Source of the DNA: Brachyhypopomus gauderio
Lineage: Eukaryota; Chordata; Actinopteri; Gymnotiformes; Hypopomidae
Length of the DNA stretch: 64,000 bases
Assembly: GCF_052324685.1 (NCBI RefSeq)
Contig: NC_135220.1
Coordinates: forward strand, 2,834,716 to 2,898,715
Direction: 5' to 3'
Shown here: positions 10,981 through 26,663 of the stretch, one piece after another
How positions within the stretch are numbered: position 1 is the first letter of the stretch
Layout: every line of letters begins with the position of its first letter
The notes under the pieces: model-generated
Told to the model about the DNA's origin: nothing
What the model saw: only the letters and a program-made list of their open reading frames with translations
Databases searched by the model: none
Position numbers and translations under genes: made by a program

Positions 10981-13900
10981 CTCATTTGACTGTTTCCACA
11001 GTAACAGCAAGATATGAGATGACTGGTATTATTGTTTTGAACTTTTAGAATAACTACACTATATAGAACATCCTATATATTTACATAGCATTTTAATTTA
11101 GGAGTAGGGGTTTTGTCGAAATAGCAGGAGTATCATATTAATAGCTATATTAATATATTAAAAATTAATATATTTTTGTCATTAAATTCAAAGACCATTA
11201 TTTGTGTGCCATTCTTGTGGGTTTATCAATGACCTGTTCTATGGTCTGTCAACTTCCTTAAAACTGAAATAAAAGTGAATTTGTTTTACAATAGTTTGTT
11301 CTGTGTCCTTCACCATCAGTTCACAAAACAGAAAATGATCAATTTCTGGCATTGGGATCACTGAAAGCTATGGTCATATTTTCATCCTTATTTTTAAGCA
11401 ACTACACTTTAAATGTGGTGATTGTGTTTCCTTCAGGACACATTTAGAGTGAGGGACTGATACAGAGCTGGTTTCTCAGATGCAGATTTGTCTTGTAGAT
11501 TTGATAGCATGTTGGACATCAACATGTCTCCACATAGGAACAGTCACTTTTAACCTTGGTTCAAAGCTTTAGTCCCTTCATAGGATGCATGGTTCTTAGG
11601 TGAAATCACATCGGGTACAAGCTGCTCTGCCACTGGTCTCCATGATTCCAGTGTTTCAAAAGGTGTTTTCCCAGAAATGGCTGGATAATTTCCCAAATGT
11701 TAAGAGGTCCCTTCTTAGCTAAAGGAAGGGGGTGTGTTTTGTCTGTAGTTTGTGTGTTTGAGGAGGGTATGTGGGGGGGTATTGAGCCACTTCTCTGCGT
11801 AATTGCAAACGTCACTGCCAGATTCTGTAGCCATGCATCAAGACTTTTCTCATTCTTGTGACTGTAGCTGAGCTGAAGGCTGCTTCTGTCTTGTGGTGTT
11901 CTCATGCCCAGAAGCTGCACTATGATTCTTTATCATCTGCTCTAGTGTGAATGGTGTAATTGTTTGAGAGGGAACTGATGGGGGGAACAGGGAGCAGTCA
12001 TAACCCTCCTAGCTGGAGAGGCTCTCCTCAGAGAGGAACACCTCCTTTCAGCTCTGTAGCAAGACAACCATCATCTGTTCCTATTGTCTTTCTACTATCA
12101 TTTCCCCCTGTCACTCTCCATGTATATACTGCATTAGCTGCCTATACATAATCTTACAGGTCAGTGCACGAAATATGACCAGGTGTTTGTGTCAAGAAAA
12201 AAATGATTGATTGCTTTTATGTCTTTGCCCTGCAGTCTTTGCCACCGAGATGGAAATCCTCAGCTATTTGCATAAATGGCTTTGCATTAATGAGATTCAA
12301 ATAGGTTTAAATGTATTTAATATTATCTAAAGATTAGATAATGTAGCTTTGTATGGGGTCAACCTGAATAGGTTTTCTCTTTGTGTGTGTGTGATAATTG
12401 TCACGTAATAAATCTCAGATGAAGCAACTAAACTGAAATGTAGAAAGTCAATTTTGCTTTGGTGCAGTCGCTCAGCTATAAAGATAATCACATGGGCGGC
12501 ACCTGGTGTGTAGGTAGATCCTGCTTGAGTGTGACTGGCGAGATGTCTGGCTTCGGCTCATGGCGCCTTGAATGACCCATGGGGTTTAAGCCCTGAGCTC
12601 ATTTCAGGCCCAGGGCAAAACTCCAGGCCCATCTCAGAGCGCTCAGATTTGATCCCTCCATGCCCACCCCCCATGTCCCCAGAGGGTGTGCGGGAAGTTC
12701 CCCTGGGTGTGTGTGAGAAGAGGCTTCCACTGTAATTTCATCCCTTTTCAGAGGACAAGTCCTGTTTGTGGCCCGCATGCAACGTGTGTGCTTTTACTTT
12801 CAACACGCCTGCCCGGCACAGTGCGAACCAGACGTGCAAGCCACAGGTTTATTCTTGGAGTGATAGTGACTTTATCCAGTTACATCCTTCTGGAAGAGCT
12901 GTAGTATTTTTTTTTTAAATGAATGCAGTCGTGACCTTCAGATGTTCTTCAGACGTTCTTATTAGGTCGCTGCAATGTTCAGCAATCTGCAAGTTTAGCG
13001 TGCAAATATAGATCAACGACATAGAACATAAGAACTGTGAGCCTTTGTGTTTCCTTCAAGTATAAAATTTGCATAGACATACAGTGAATCTATTGTGTGC
13101 TGTTTTCTTGGTTTGCATTTAATAGCAAAACCGTAAGGAGCAAATTTATTTATTCGTTTATTATCGGCTTTACTCTTTGTCTTTGCAAACATCTGAGTCT
13201 TGAAGCGATTTTATTTTGCTGAGGAATCACTACTGCTGCATGACTTCTTGAAGAGTAGCTTTCTGGATTTTGAGCAAGTACAAGTTTTGATGATCATTTG
13301 AGAGGAATTGTGCTTCTTGGAACCACAGCTTTCAGTATGGCCATGAACACCTTTCGTTGTCAAAGTTGCTCTCCGCTGCTTTGAAAGAACAGCTGATCGA
13401 GTTACTGAATCACAAAGATGAGCTATAAATACACACCACAGGACTTCCTCCGTCACGCCCCTGTCTTGGAGCAGAGGGTACAACTCTCACTGATTCTTAT
13501 TCACAAAAGGACAACAGCTCTGAGCCAAACGACAGCGTTTCTGTGAGCCTGGATGCTTTTGCCTCTTACATAATTATATCCACTTATACTGTAAAATAGG
13601 CTCAAGCAGTTGCAGTGACAAATACCAATAATGATTTTTTTATTTTTCTAAATGCGATTTTATCATACAATTTCAATATAAACAATATGGTCTGTGTTAG
13701 GGGGGGTACAGAGGCAGTTCCAATTCTTGTGTTTATAGTTATAATAGACATACATTCTCAGATGGTGGAGTATTTTTGGTGGATATAAAGCCAGAGTGTG
13801 TTATAGGATGGTTTGTTTTGTTTTGTCGTTTGATTCTGTACTTTATCTCAGAAGCTTCCAGTGTGAACAATTCTGACCTGCAGTTCAGCCGGTGTAGCTG

Positions 13901-14307
13901 GTGGAGTGTGACGTCTTCAACACCACCATCATGGGTTTGGTTCCCAGGACACACACACACTAATATACTGACAAATATGTGAGTTGCTTTGGATGGGAAC
14001 AGCTTCTGAACGAGGAAAAGTAATGCAAAGAGAAGTGAGAGGAGATTTCAGCAAGAGCGGAAGTACGCTGATGTGAATATTGATCCCACACCTTAAACAC
14101 CGTATTCATGAACTGAAAACAACAAAACGCCAATTGACACAAGCATTTAAAACCCATGAACCGGACAGGAAGGAAAAATATGTTTATACACATATTGTTC
14201 GTGAACTCCGTAGATAAACTTCAGTTGCAATTCATGTAAATTAATTATTGTATATGTATCAAACATCTATTTTGAATTAGACCATATACCACACCAGTTA
14301 TTCTTGC

Positions 14308-14570
14308 TTTGCTGGACTTCACAGTCCCCAGATCTTAATCATATAGAGCATCTCTGAGACGAGGTTGAACGGGCTGTTCAGTGCATATCGGTGCCTTCAT
14401 CTAGTTTGCTGTAACTGCGAGAAGATATCCTGTCCGCATGGGCCAAGATTCCTGCCAAATGATTTCAACACCTACTGGAATCTATGCCACGATGAAGTGC
14501 TGTGGTTCTGAAGGCTAAAGGAGGTCTAACGTCCTACTGGGTCTTGTTAATAAAGTGGCCATTCAGTATG
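14308..14570 (+). mobile_element. Tc1-like transposase 3' remnant
   Basis: Translates, with stops, to a Tc1 transposase C-terminus: SPDLNHIEHL followed by DEVERAV, REDILSAWAKIPAK and LKAKGG-type motifs. The E of NHIEHL is the last residue of the DDE triad. It ends with AATAAAGTGGCCATTCAGT, typical of the 3' end of such elements. The 5' half is missing. A near-identical copy of about 235 bp lies at 28147-28388. Confidence 0.85.
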
Positions 14571-15302
14571 TGTGTGTGTGTATAAATATATAACACACTT
14601 TGCTTGAACAGCTGATGAAAGTCTGAAACGTCATGCTTCTCTGGAAACTTTGTACAACAACAAATTTAAGTGGCCTAAGACTGTATTTGTTTCCTCCGTG
14701 TACTTTTAACCAACACTTTTGCAGAAAATGAAACCCAGGCCGGCATCGTGATTTACATAAGCTCATACACCTCCCAGCATCCCCTGTAACACCGAGGGGT
14801 CCTTTAAATGCCCCTGCCATGTGGATCCACACCCCCCACCCATACCCCCGAGACTCTGCTGTAGTTCCTTTATAGATGACATTCACGGCATACAAGGACA
14901 GGCACACCCCCCTCATCAGGTGTGGTGTCATGGGTGCAAATTACAGTGGCCCAAAATTAGGCCACAGAATTTTGTGTTCCAGAGGGGATATGTGACACCA
15001 GTCAGCTTATGCTGCATAGCGTGACTAGGTCAGACACCAGAGGGGTCTGGATTGAAATCACCTGTGTGAGTTTTGAAGTTTTGTTTTTTTTTTCTAATGC
15101 ACAAACACAGCAACAGGCTTGTGTAAGGTGACACCCGGCCTGTGAGTATGGGGGCCCGTCACTCCAGATCTGTATGTTTCTCTGTCTTAGTTGGGTCCCA
15201 TGGACCAGCCCTCCCTGCCCAAAATCGATGCCTGTGACACGGTGACGAAATGCTGTGGATGAAACCTGAGAAGAGGAACGTCCTTCCCTTACAGCCATGT
15301 GG

Positions 15303-15350
15303 GGTGTGTGTGTGTGTGTGTGGGGTGTGTGTGTGTGTGGAGGGGGGTTG
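15303..15350. repeat. GT-rich simple repeat
   Basis: Two GT tracts separated by GGGGTG and ending in a G-rich run. Confidence 0.85.
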
Positions 15351-17436
15351 CTCAGCCTCTTCCCAGCAACTGCAGCAAACTCACTTCTCTCACTGAGTCA
15401 CTTCTTATGACATGAAGAGAGCTCATTTTTGTGTGAATTGCTAAAACATGTCAAATGAGTAAGGCTTGTCAAGGCATATATTATCACCCATGTCTCTTTG
15501 ATATTCACTGCTAATCATGATTCCAGTGGGCAAAAAGATACATTATATCATGTGAATAAAATGTAACATGCACACAGGGACTGTAAGATGCTCAATCATC
15601 CTAACACGTATTCGTGTAAGCAACAAGAGGGCACTGGTTTTTCCCCGAACACATCTGGGGTTTGGAGTGTGTTGAGTGTAATACTGCCAGCCTTGACTCA
15701 GATGAATCCAGCTTCAAGCTGGTTTCTTTCGTGAGGGAGACAGACAAGACTCCTCCAGAAAAACCACCTGCATGCAGCCAGTGTGGCAGCTACGCACACA
15801 CTGGAAGGCACCGCATGAAACTAGCTGAATATTCACCACACAAGCTAGATCGGGACATGCGTTTGGTTCTGGAGAGCCTGGTAGAACGCTTGCTTCTCCT
15901 CTCATCTGCACCTGATGGCCAGAAAGTGTTCTAGACTGTTCTAGAAGTGAGTCTGGAAGTGTGAAGGGCATCGTGGGGTTATTTGTGGGTGGAGTAAAGA
16001 TGATGAAATGCATCACACTGATTCTTCATCATCTTTTATATATAGTGCTTGACAACAATAGTAATGAAAGATAAACAATATCTAAGAATATCAAAAATAT
16101 TATATCAAAAAAGGAAAAAAAAAAAAAGAAATCTATAATGCCCAAACTTTCTCGCTATTCCAATATGCGGACAAAATATGCAGCCATCTCCATAATACAG
16201 TACATACAAAAGTGCATACCCCAAAATCTGTCACACTAAATAAATGAATCAGTGCTAATACTCAGAGAAACGAATGCTTGAATACAGAGGTCGTCTGTAA
16301 AGTACCTGCACTGGCTTTCAAAAAGTATATCAAACATTTAACTCACAACTACTAGAAGGAAATGTATAGTCACTAATGTAACCTGCTCCATTCCTGCCCT
16401 CTCAACATGTACCGCTTCATCATGGAGATGTGAGCCTGTGTACCAAAGCCACTTATTTATGTGATGTAAGCACAACGTTTATGGGGAAACACCTGGAGGC
16501 CCCATTCCGTGTACCTCCTTATGCTCCTGGTATTAAAGCCTGTACAGCTGGAGTATTGCTAAGCAACGAAAGGTCAAAGGGCTCCTACTGTCCTCTCCAG
16601 GTAGCATATCTCACCTGTAAATCTGTCTCCCACGGCGATGTGGAATACAGTACTCAATCGCATTCAGCTTTCAATCTGCAGCCTAATGCGTTATTGCCAA
16701 TAAATGTGAATTATTGAAGTGATCGTAGCTTTTTTTCCCACTCAGGCATTGTTTTAAGTTAAGGATGGTTAAGGCTGGATTTGTAAATCATTAGTAAACA
16801 TTATTGGTTTGGTCCATGGCCTCTTGAGCTTCTAATAAACCACCGGTGTGTGTTTTAAGCACCATTGAGTTCTGTCGATGTCATCGACACGTATGCCTGG
16901 AATATACAAAGTTGTAATACTGTTTAAATAGGATCTGTGTATGTTTGCTCTGTTTAAGCTGTCCTGACACCACGTGCTGTGAGTGTGGTCACCCACGTAT
17001 CGTGATGAGTATGGTAGAGAAGTCAGGAAGCAAAATGTCTCAACTCCATAAAAAAGGCAGAGAAAGTACAGTTGCCAAAGCACAGGGACAAATATTGGCA
17101 ATCCTGTAGGATCTTCCAGACTGTTCCAGCAAGACCATTTAACTTCTTCCAAGTGTGTAACGTTGTGAGAAAGAGATCTGGGCCTTCTGGCAGGAAGATG
17201 GTAGTGGTACACCATTATCATTCATTAAAGTCATTCCAAGAAAGTGGAGAGGAGTAGACGTTAGAATCCTTTAACAGGAAGCCTCAGGTGCTCCGTGTTT
17301 GTACACATCTACTCAGAGTCTTTAGTCAAGCTCACATAATCAGACGTCTTTAGCGCATGTGACATGCTGCCCCCACACAACACCCACACCACCCAAACCC
17401 CTGGGTGTCCCCCCCCCTCCCCTCTCCTCCCACCCT

Positions 17437-20580
<3,144 letters not shown>

Positions 20581-21801
20581 CTGTGGAACACAAGCACAGC
20601 AGCTGTTTCTCAGTAACCCGAAGCTGAGACTTATGCCTGGTTGGTCAGGAAACCCCATCTCAGAGCTAGGGCAACGTACAGCATACAGGAGGTTTTGTGA
20701 CCCTCAAACACCTTCAATACTTATTCCTTGTGTACTTCTGGCTAGAGCAGAGCACATTCTCTGAAAGCCTGAAGAGCAGTTTTGCCGAGCAATACTTATT
20801 TATACTCCCCATATGGGTCAGCATAACTCAGGGTTAAGACTCTAGACTCCAGGCTTTCACATGTGTGCCTGCGCTAAAGAGGCATAACGTAGACAAAATG
20901 GACTAATACCACCTAAGAGATGATGAAAAGCAAAAGAAAATGTATCACTCTCAAGTTGGCTAATCCCATCTCTCACATTTTAAATGTTTTAAATTTTGAA
21001 TTAAGATTAAGAAGGTTATAATAAAGAACGTTTATTATTAGGATGTTTTATTTGGGTTAAGGAATGATCGAGTTAGAATCATCGACATCCATCCGACTTC
21101 TGTTCCTTACCTCGGGTTTTTACAATCACTTACTTTAGCGAAAACTACAAATGGAAGACACCAAGTATCCCAACCTAAACGACGTAAAAACTACGTAACG
21201 GACGTAACGCGCTCCGTTAAACTCAAGTTACCAGCGCGACGAGCTACAAATATGCACGGACGAACAAATCACATAACACTGCCCAAGCCATTTCCCGAAT
21301 TCACACAGACGGCGGGTTGTGGTCGCCGACGGCCTGCAGGTTGAAGGAACCAGTGACCAATTCTGAGCGTGCGGCACCTGTTGCAGCCTAGCGCTTCACC
21401 AGCCTTACGGCTACTACTGGACTACGAACCGCTAAGAGACACAGAATATGTCAATTTCCTTTTCGCAGTTGCCTCAGCTAATAAAATACTAGTTTATCCT
21501 TTATAAATGCAACCCTTCGTTTTATCACGACTGAAGCGATTGAGCAGCTTATATGTCTGTCTGCAATCGTGTTAAAAATACGGATCGACTTCGTTTTCTT
21601 CACTATAGTATAGCACTAAAATACAACTTAGACAACTATCAAAACCACATATGGTTCATTACATTGAGTCATACTGTGATTTACTCTCAAGTAACTAGTG
21701 TTGTTCACTGATTCGAACTGATTTCTGTCTTAAGCGATAGAAATGTACGCAAGAAGTAAACAGAAAAGTTAAACCTACAGTCAAATTAAATATCAACCTA
21801 C

Positions 21802-21895
21802 CTGATTATTAATTCTTCTGTGGGGTTTTTTTTTTTGGAATGCCCGTATTCCAAATAGTAGATCACACCATCTATACTCTCTTCAGTCGCAACAA
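21802..21895 (-). other. nr4a1: Probable noncoding first exon of nr4a1
   Basis: On the - strand AATCAG|GTAGGTTG is a strong donor at 21802/21801, lying 25-30 bases plus an exon length below a TATA-like box. NR4A genes normally have a noncoding first exon. The 5' limit is estimated from the TATA position. Confidence 0.5.
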
Positions 21896-21921
21896 GACGT
21901 TTTCTCAAATTTCTCCAGGCA

Positions 21922-22129
21922 CTTTATATTACTAGCGCAGTTTTGCCGTGACGTAAGAGGTGCATCCTCTCAAGGCGTTCCACTCGCAAATATGGCCATG
22001 CAGGGGCGGAGAACTTTTGCGAATATTTCCGGACGCTAACCAATCAGACAACTTTAAGTCACACTGTGTGACGCACACGCGGGATTCCATTGACGCAAAC
22101 AATCCGCACGTTTATTGTTCTAAATATAG
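21922..22129 (-). promoter_or_regulatory. nr4a1: nr4a1 promoter: TATA, CRE-like, CCAAT and MEF2 sites
   Basis: Reading upstream from the inferred first exon: a TATA-like TAATATAAAG (about 21922-21931, - strand), TGACGTAA (21949-21956), CCAATC (22040-22045), TGACGCAC (22069-22076), TGACGCAA (22091-22098) and CTAAATATAG (22120-22129), a full match to the MEF2 consensus YTAWWWWTAR. CREB/AP-1 and MEF2 control of Nur77 is well established in mammals, so this cluster fits calcium and cAMP-induced transcription. Use of these individual sites is inferred. Confidence 0.55.
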
Positions 22130-24211
22130 TCGCGCAACCACTGGGTAACTCACTGAATTTGGTTAAAAATAGTTAAGGGGAAGATACAAATAACTAAGTG
22201 ATAAGGAAAGAATAGCGTAAAATCCCTTTATGGACCATGTAAAGCGTTTACTTTGGCGATGTAACTTGACCAAGTGACCAATTAAAATAGATCAGGATAA
22301 TTCATTTCCAACATTATCCAGAACATATTTAAATTTAATGACCACTTAATTTTATTAAACATATTAACATATTTTAGGGCTGTTACTGTAACTGGCGTCA
22401 CATCTTTTCAAGATACTTAAAGAAAATTATCAGTGCTATGAAAAACATTAAATACTTAACAGAGATCTAAGACGTTTCGTTCTGCTAATCTGCTGTGAGG
22501 TGCTGCTAAACTAAAGTAAGAATAGGCTATATCTGTTATAATATAAAGTTACACCTAGCGCCTCTCACTACCTAAGGACACTTTAAACACACTGGACAAT
22601 GGTATTCCATCGAGCCAACATAACCGTGAGACACTAATTATTACCAACAAACCAATATCAATTCACAGCATCACGCCCCTCCCTCAACAGTGATTCATCC
22701 ATTTAAATTAATATTTTAATATTACAAGAATGGAAGTGCTCAACAGACAACCTGTCAGATGATGAAAAGCCCCCCACCCCTTGTTTAAACCTACACATAG
22801 GCGTCTCTTCTGCACCGGATAGCTCAGTCGGACCGTAGTTTGGGTTTCCACATCATAGCAAATAATGTACTTAATGCTGTCAAAATCAGTCCTTCGATTT
22901 TAGTTTTATAAATCGCTGCTTCATGACCTTACTGGGGATTTGACTTAAAACAAGGTCAGAGTTCCAGTCAAAGGAAGCCAAATAAGTGTCCGATGTCGCA
23001 TGTCGCTCCACGCGCCTGTAGACTTCAATGTTAAACTTTGGCTGACGTTGCATGTTATCTTTTTAGTCCGAGAAGTGTTTGTAAATCATTTTGTCAGCAG
23101 TTAAATGTAGTTTAACTGCCGTTACAACTTTTGTGTCCTTTGTTGAAAAAAGCAGAGTATATACGTAGATTTTTTTTGTCAACAATCGTCTTGGTTGAAT
23201 GGTTGAGATGGTAGATATCCCAGACACTTAACAAAAACACCCCTTCGACATTTCTCCGTTGCGCCAATAGTAAACTGATTTCTGTCCTCGTGGACCTTAC
23301 TCCTACACATCTTTGAGTCCTTCATCTTCGCTGTGGTCACGAATTTTCACGAGTTTCCCTTGTTCGTTCCATTTACGATGCCAGCCCCCTAAGTCGCTCC
23401 AGCATCCTGTTCCTCTTTAAAAGTGGTGCGGTTTGAAAGATGAAAGGAAGCTTTCTCCGACCGATCAACAAGCGGTTGTTTACCCGATGACGTCGACCAG
23501 GGTTCTGGGTGACGTAGAAGGAATCCTTCAAATGGGGAAGCCCAGCAGATTACGGTGAAAAGAAGACTCTCCTTACTAGAGGTCTGTCGCTGGTAAATGA
23601 CGCGCTAGTCTTCGTTGGTTACATATCTAACGATGTCGGTAAATGCTACAAATTAACTTTGAATGTTTAAGCACTCAGGGCATTAGTTACTTATAGTTAC
23701 TAGTAAGCTATAATACCCAAACGTTACATTCAAGACGTATTTTATACCACTAAAATAAGACCATCATCTTGCAGGCTTTAGGTTTGACGTTTGTGTTATT
23801 TGTCACTTAATGGTGTTTGTACAACGATCGTTTTTTTTATTGACAGCGAACAATCCCGTCAATTGATGTAAAGAAAGTCACGTGAGATGCCTATACTAAC
23901 GTACAGTTGTAGTCTCTGAATAATGAATTTTGAGCTTAACTCTGAGGTTATACAAACGCTAACGGTGTTATACCGATTTTCCCAAACGTTTATGGTTACT
24001 TAAGTATTCTGCATGTAGCCTACATATAGGCTATGCAACATTATCTTTGGCACACTGTTTAAGTATAGTGTTTAAGGTCAGTGTTACTTTATAAACTCAG
24101 CACAGATAATCACAGTTAAAATAAGACTAGATGAGTGTGGTCTCAAAGGACTGTTCCTCTGCAAGCACGTGAGCAGGATGAACATTCACTGTGCACTAGT
24201 TATCTCTTTCA

Positions 24212-24219
24212 AACACACA

Positions 24220-24256
<37 letters not shown>
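24212..24256. repeat. (CA)n(GA)n compound microsatellite
   Basis: A CA tract passes directly into a GA tract. Confidence 0.9.
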
Positions 24257-25315
24257 TAGCTAGGCCAAGTCTGCTAGTCACCTGTAACTGAGACAGAATA
24301 ATTTGGCACCTGTCTGGTGTCCCAACAGCACTAGTGTGCTGGTTTCTTTTGCATCTCATGCTCTTTCTGCCCGGTTCTGCTGACCTGCAGCATGTTGGCA
24401 GACCCTGGACCAGCCCTGAGTCTGTGCATCAAGCATGCTCCTGCGCTCGGCACTGCCATGCATGCTGTCTGTTGCTATGGTTGAATTGCTGAGCATCAGT
24501 TTGGCATAAGCAGACTTGTAAAAAGCACAATCATGAAATCATTTTATGGTACTTCTAGAGAAAACACAAGATAACTGTAGTTAAAGATTATGATTTTAGA
24601 TCAGGCCAGGGTTAAGATTGATGTCTGTCTTCTACCCAGCTAAAGTTTCATTGTTCAAAGTCTGGTCTGAAGGCACATGTCTCTTCAGAAGGACTAGATT
24701 CACTTCCACAGATCATGTTATGGTATCACAGGAGGAGGATGTGGCCTCTGAGTCAACATCTCATTTTTGTGAAACTGAAATCTTCTCAGCCAAGGTGCAA
24801 AGCATGAGATTTTCAGATACTTTGTTAGAAGGCCACATAGAAATGTGTTCTGGTGTGCAGTTTTCATTTTCATTCCAAAGTTTCAAAAAGACCCGAGTCA
24901 GTATCTGTACACTGGGAGAAATGGGATCAGGTTTAACTTTCACTGCTGCTTTTAGGTCACTGACTACGTGACCAAACTGGACATTTTCCCCTTAGCACAG
25001 AGATACTGAATCTCACCTCACTGAAGACAGAGGAGACCCCTGCTTCAAGAGTGACCAGCTTCAGACTCCTCAGAGTGCACACTGCTGATGACCTCTCGTT
25101 CAAGACATCACACATGTTGAAAAAGATCCATCGCTGTCACCCCCTCCCCCCACTACAGCGCTGGTACATGCATGTGACATGGATCGTGCACACAAATGGG
25201 TATTGTGAATTTTCTAATACTGAACACATCTACTGTAAAGATACCTGTAGCCACTTTAGCCTGCACATTGGCACATACAGAGAATAGCTGAGACTAATTT
25301 AGAGCCTACTATACA

Positions 25316-25320
<5 letters not shown>

Positions 25321-25354
<34 letters not shown>

Positions 25355-25366
25355 TGTCTGTGTGTG

Positions 25367-25440
<74 letters not shown>

Positions 25441-25442
25441 TG
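25321..25442. repeat. (GT)n microsatellite, about 120 bp
   Basis: Long GT tract with two GTAGTGT interruptions. Confidence 0.95.
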
Positions 25443-26117
25443 TCACTAAGCATTGACTGACCTGTCACAGGCCTGTGAGGCAGTGTTGCAGTAGATTCTA
25501 GGGCTTCAAAAGCCTTATGGGCCAGTTCACCTTATCCTGTTTCACTTCTTACTGCAGAGTAAATAGACAGTAAATAGACAGGATGCCATATTTAAATATA
25601 GCCGACATTAACCCTATAACGCCATACGTATCATATTTGATACATGAGTTTTTGAGAGCCCTATATCATTAGCGTGATAACTTTTTTCCTTTAAAACCTG
25701 ATGTATATAATTTGATACTTGTCTTTTGCCCTCTGGTGGCTAATCTGTGTACTGCAAGCACCGGCGGACCTTAATTTCCGACATCCAAAATGGCCGTTTT
25801 CAAAAACTGACTCACCTGTGATTTTGACTCGACATTTTTACCAATTTTGGAAAGGTTAAGGTAAGAAAAACATTCAAACAGTTGCTTTTACTTCAATATG
25901 AATATTTAGTGGATTTATACAACTTATAATTATTTAATATTTCATAATTTATTTTATTGTAAAATCGTGTTGAAATTGTGTGTATCAAATTAGATACATC
26001 CGTTATAAAAGGTAATTTATCTGTAAATCATTATTTTATTGCATTTCATGCATTATGCATTGAATAAAGCAGCATACATTCTTGATTATTTTAGTAAACT
26101 AACTAAGGGTTTAAATG

Positions 26118-26162
26118 ATTTCATTGGTTATATTTAGAGTAGAAACTGAAATATTTACAGCC

Positions 26163-26231
<69 letters not shown>

Positions 26232-26271
26232 GCTGTAAATATTTCAGTTTCTACTCTAAATATAACCAATG

Positions 26272-26275
<4 letters not shown>
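26118..26275. repeat. 48-bp perfect inverted repeat around an AT tract
   Basis: The arm 26118-26165 (starts ATTTCATTGGTTATATTTAG) is the exact reverse complement of 26228-26275. The space between is a pure TA repeat, itself self-complementary, so the whole 158 bp can fold into one hairpin. A further long (AT)n follows to 26365. Confidence 0.9.
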
Positions 26276-26368
<93 letters not shown>

Positions 26369-26433
26369 ACCTGCTGTATTTATATATAATATATATATAT
26401 TGATATATAATATATATATATATATGCAACCTG

Positions 26434-26663
26434 CTGTATGATGGTGATTGGAGGAACACCACCACCTCGCAAAAGGCCAACCTCAAGTGTGCCCCCTGAT
26501 GTGAGAAAGGATGGCATTGGCCATTTCCCAACATGGGAAACCCGACAGAGATGCAAGCACTGCACAGGCAATCACTTCTCCCATGTCTACTGTTGTAAAT
26601 GTATGGTCCATCTTTGCTTGAACAAGGACAGAAACTGTTTTCTCGCTTACCACAATGCAAAAT
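26434..26663 (+). pseudogene. piggyBac transposase C-terminal fragment
   Basis: Residues resemble the end of PGBD/piggyBac transposases: a basic PPPRKRP stretch, DGIGHFPTW, then a cysteine-rich domain RCKHC..YCCKCMVHLCL....NCFLAYH before the stop. The C-x2-C, C-x2-C, LC and CF..YH pattern is the family's C-terminal zinc-binding module. The DDD catalytic core is not present upstream, where AT repeat intervenes. Confidence 0.85.

Larger units (their letters stand above)
9970..17430. other. Intergenic region between the reprimo-family gene and nr4a1
   Basis: No gene is supported. Contents seen: (GT)n followed by G22 at 10371-10417, (GT)n at 10943-10979, a Tc1 transposase tail at 14308-14570, and GT/G-rich repeats at 15303-15350. 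Open frames of 60-130 codons occur but lack family resemblance or splice context. The downstream part (below 17437) should include the nr4a1 3' UTR, whose end I could not fix. Confidence 0.45.

Noticed and set aside
11606-11920. 104-codon open frame on the - strand
   Set aside because: No recognisable domain, no promoter or splice context, composition like its surroundings.
13838-13950. tRNA-derived SINE suggested by a GGTTTGGTTCCC phrase
   Set aside because: The A-box and tail are not recognisable; too weak to list.
22815-22831. tRNA-Lys-like phrase CCGGATAGCTCAGTCGG
   Set aside because: Only the 5' part of a tRNA is present; no anticodon arm or B-box follows at the right distance, so at most an old SINE scrap.
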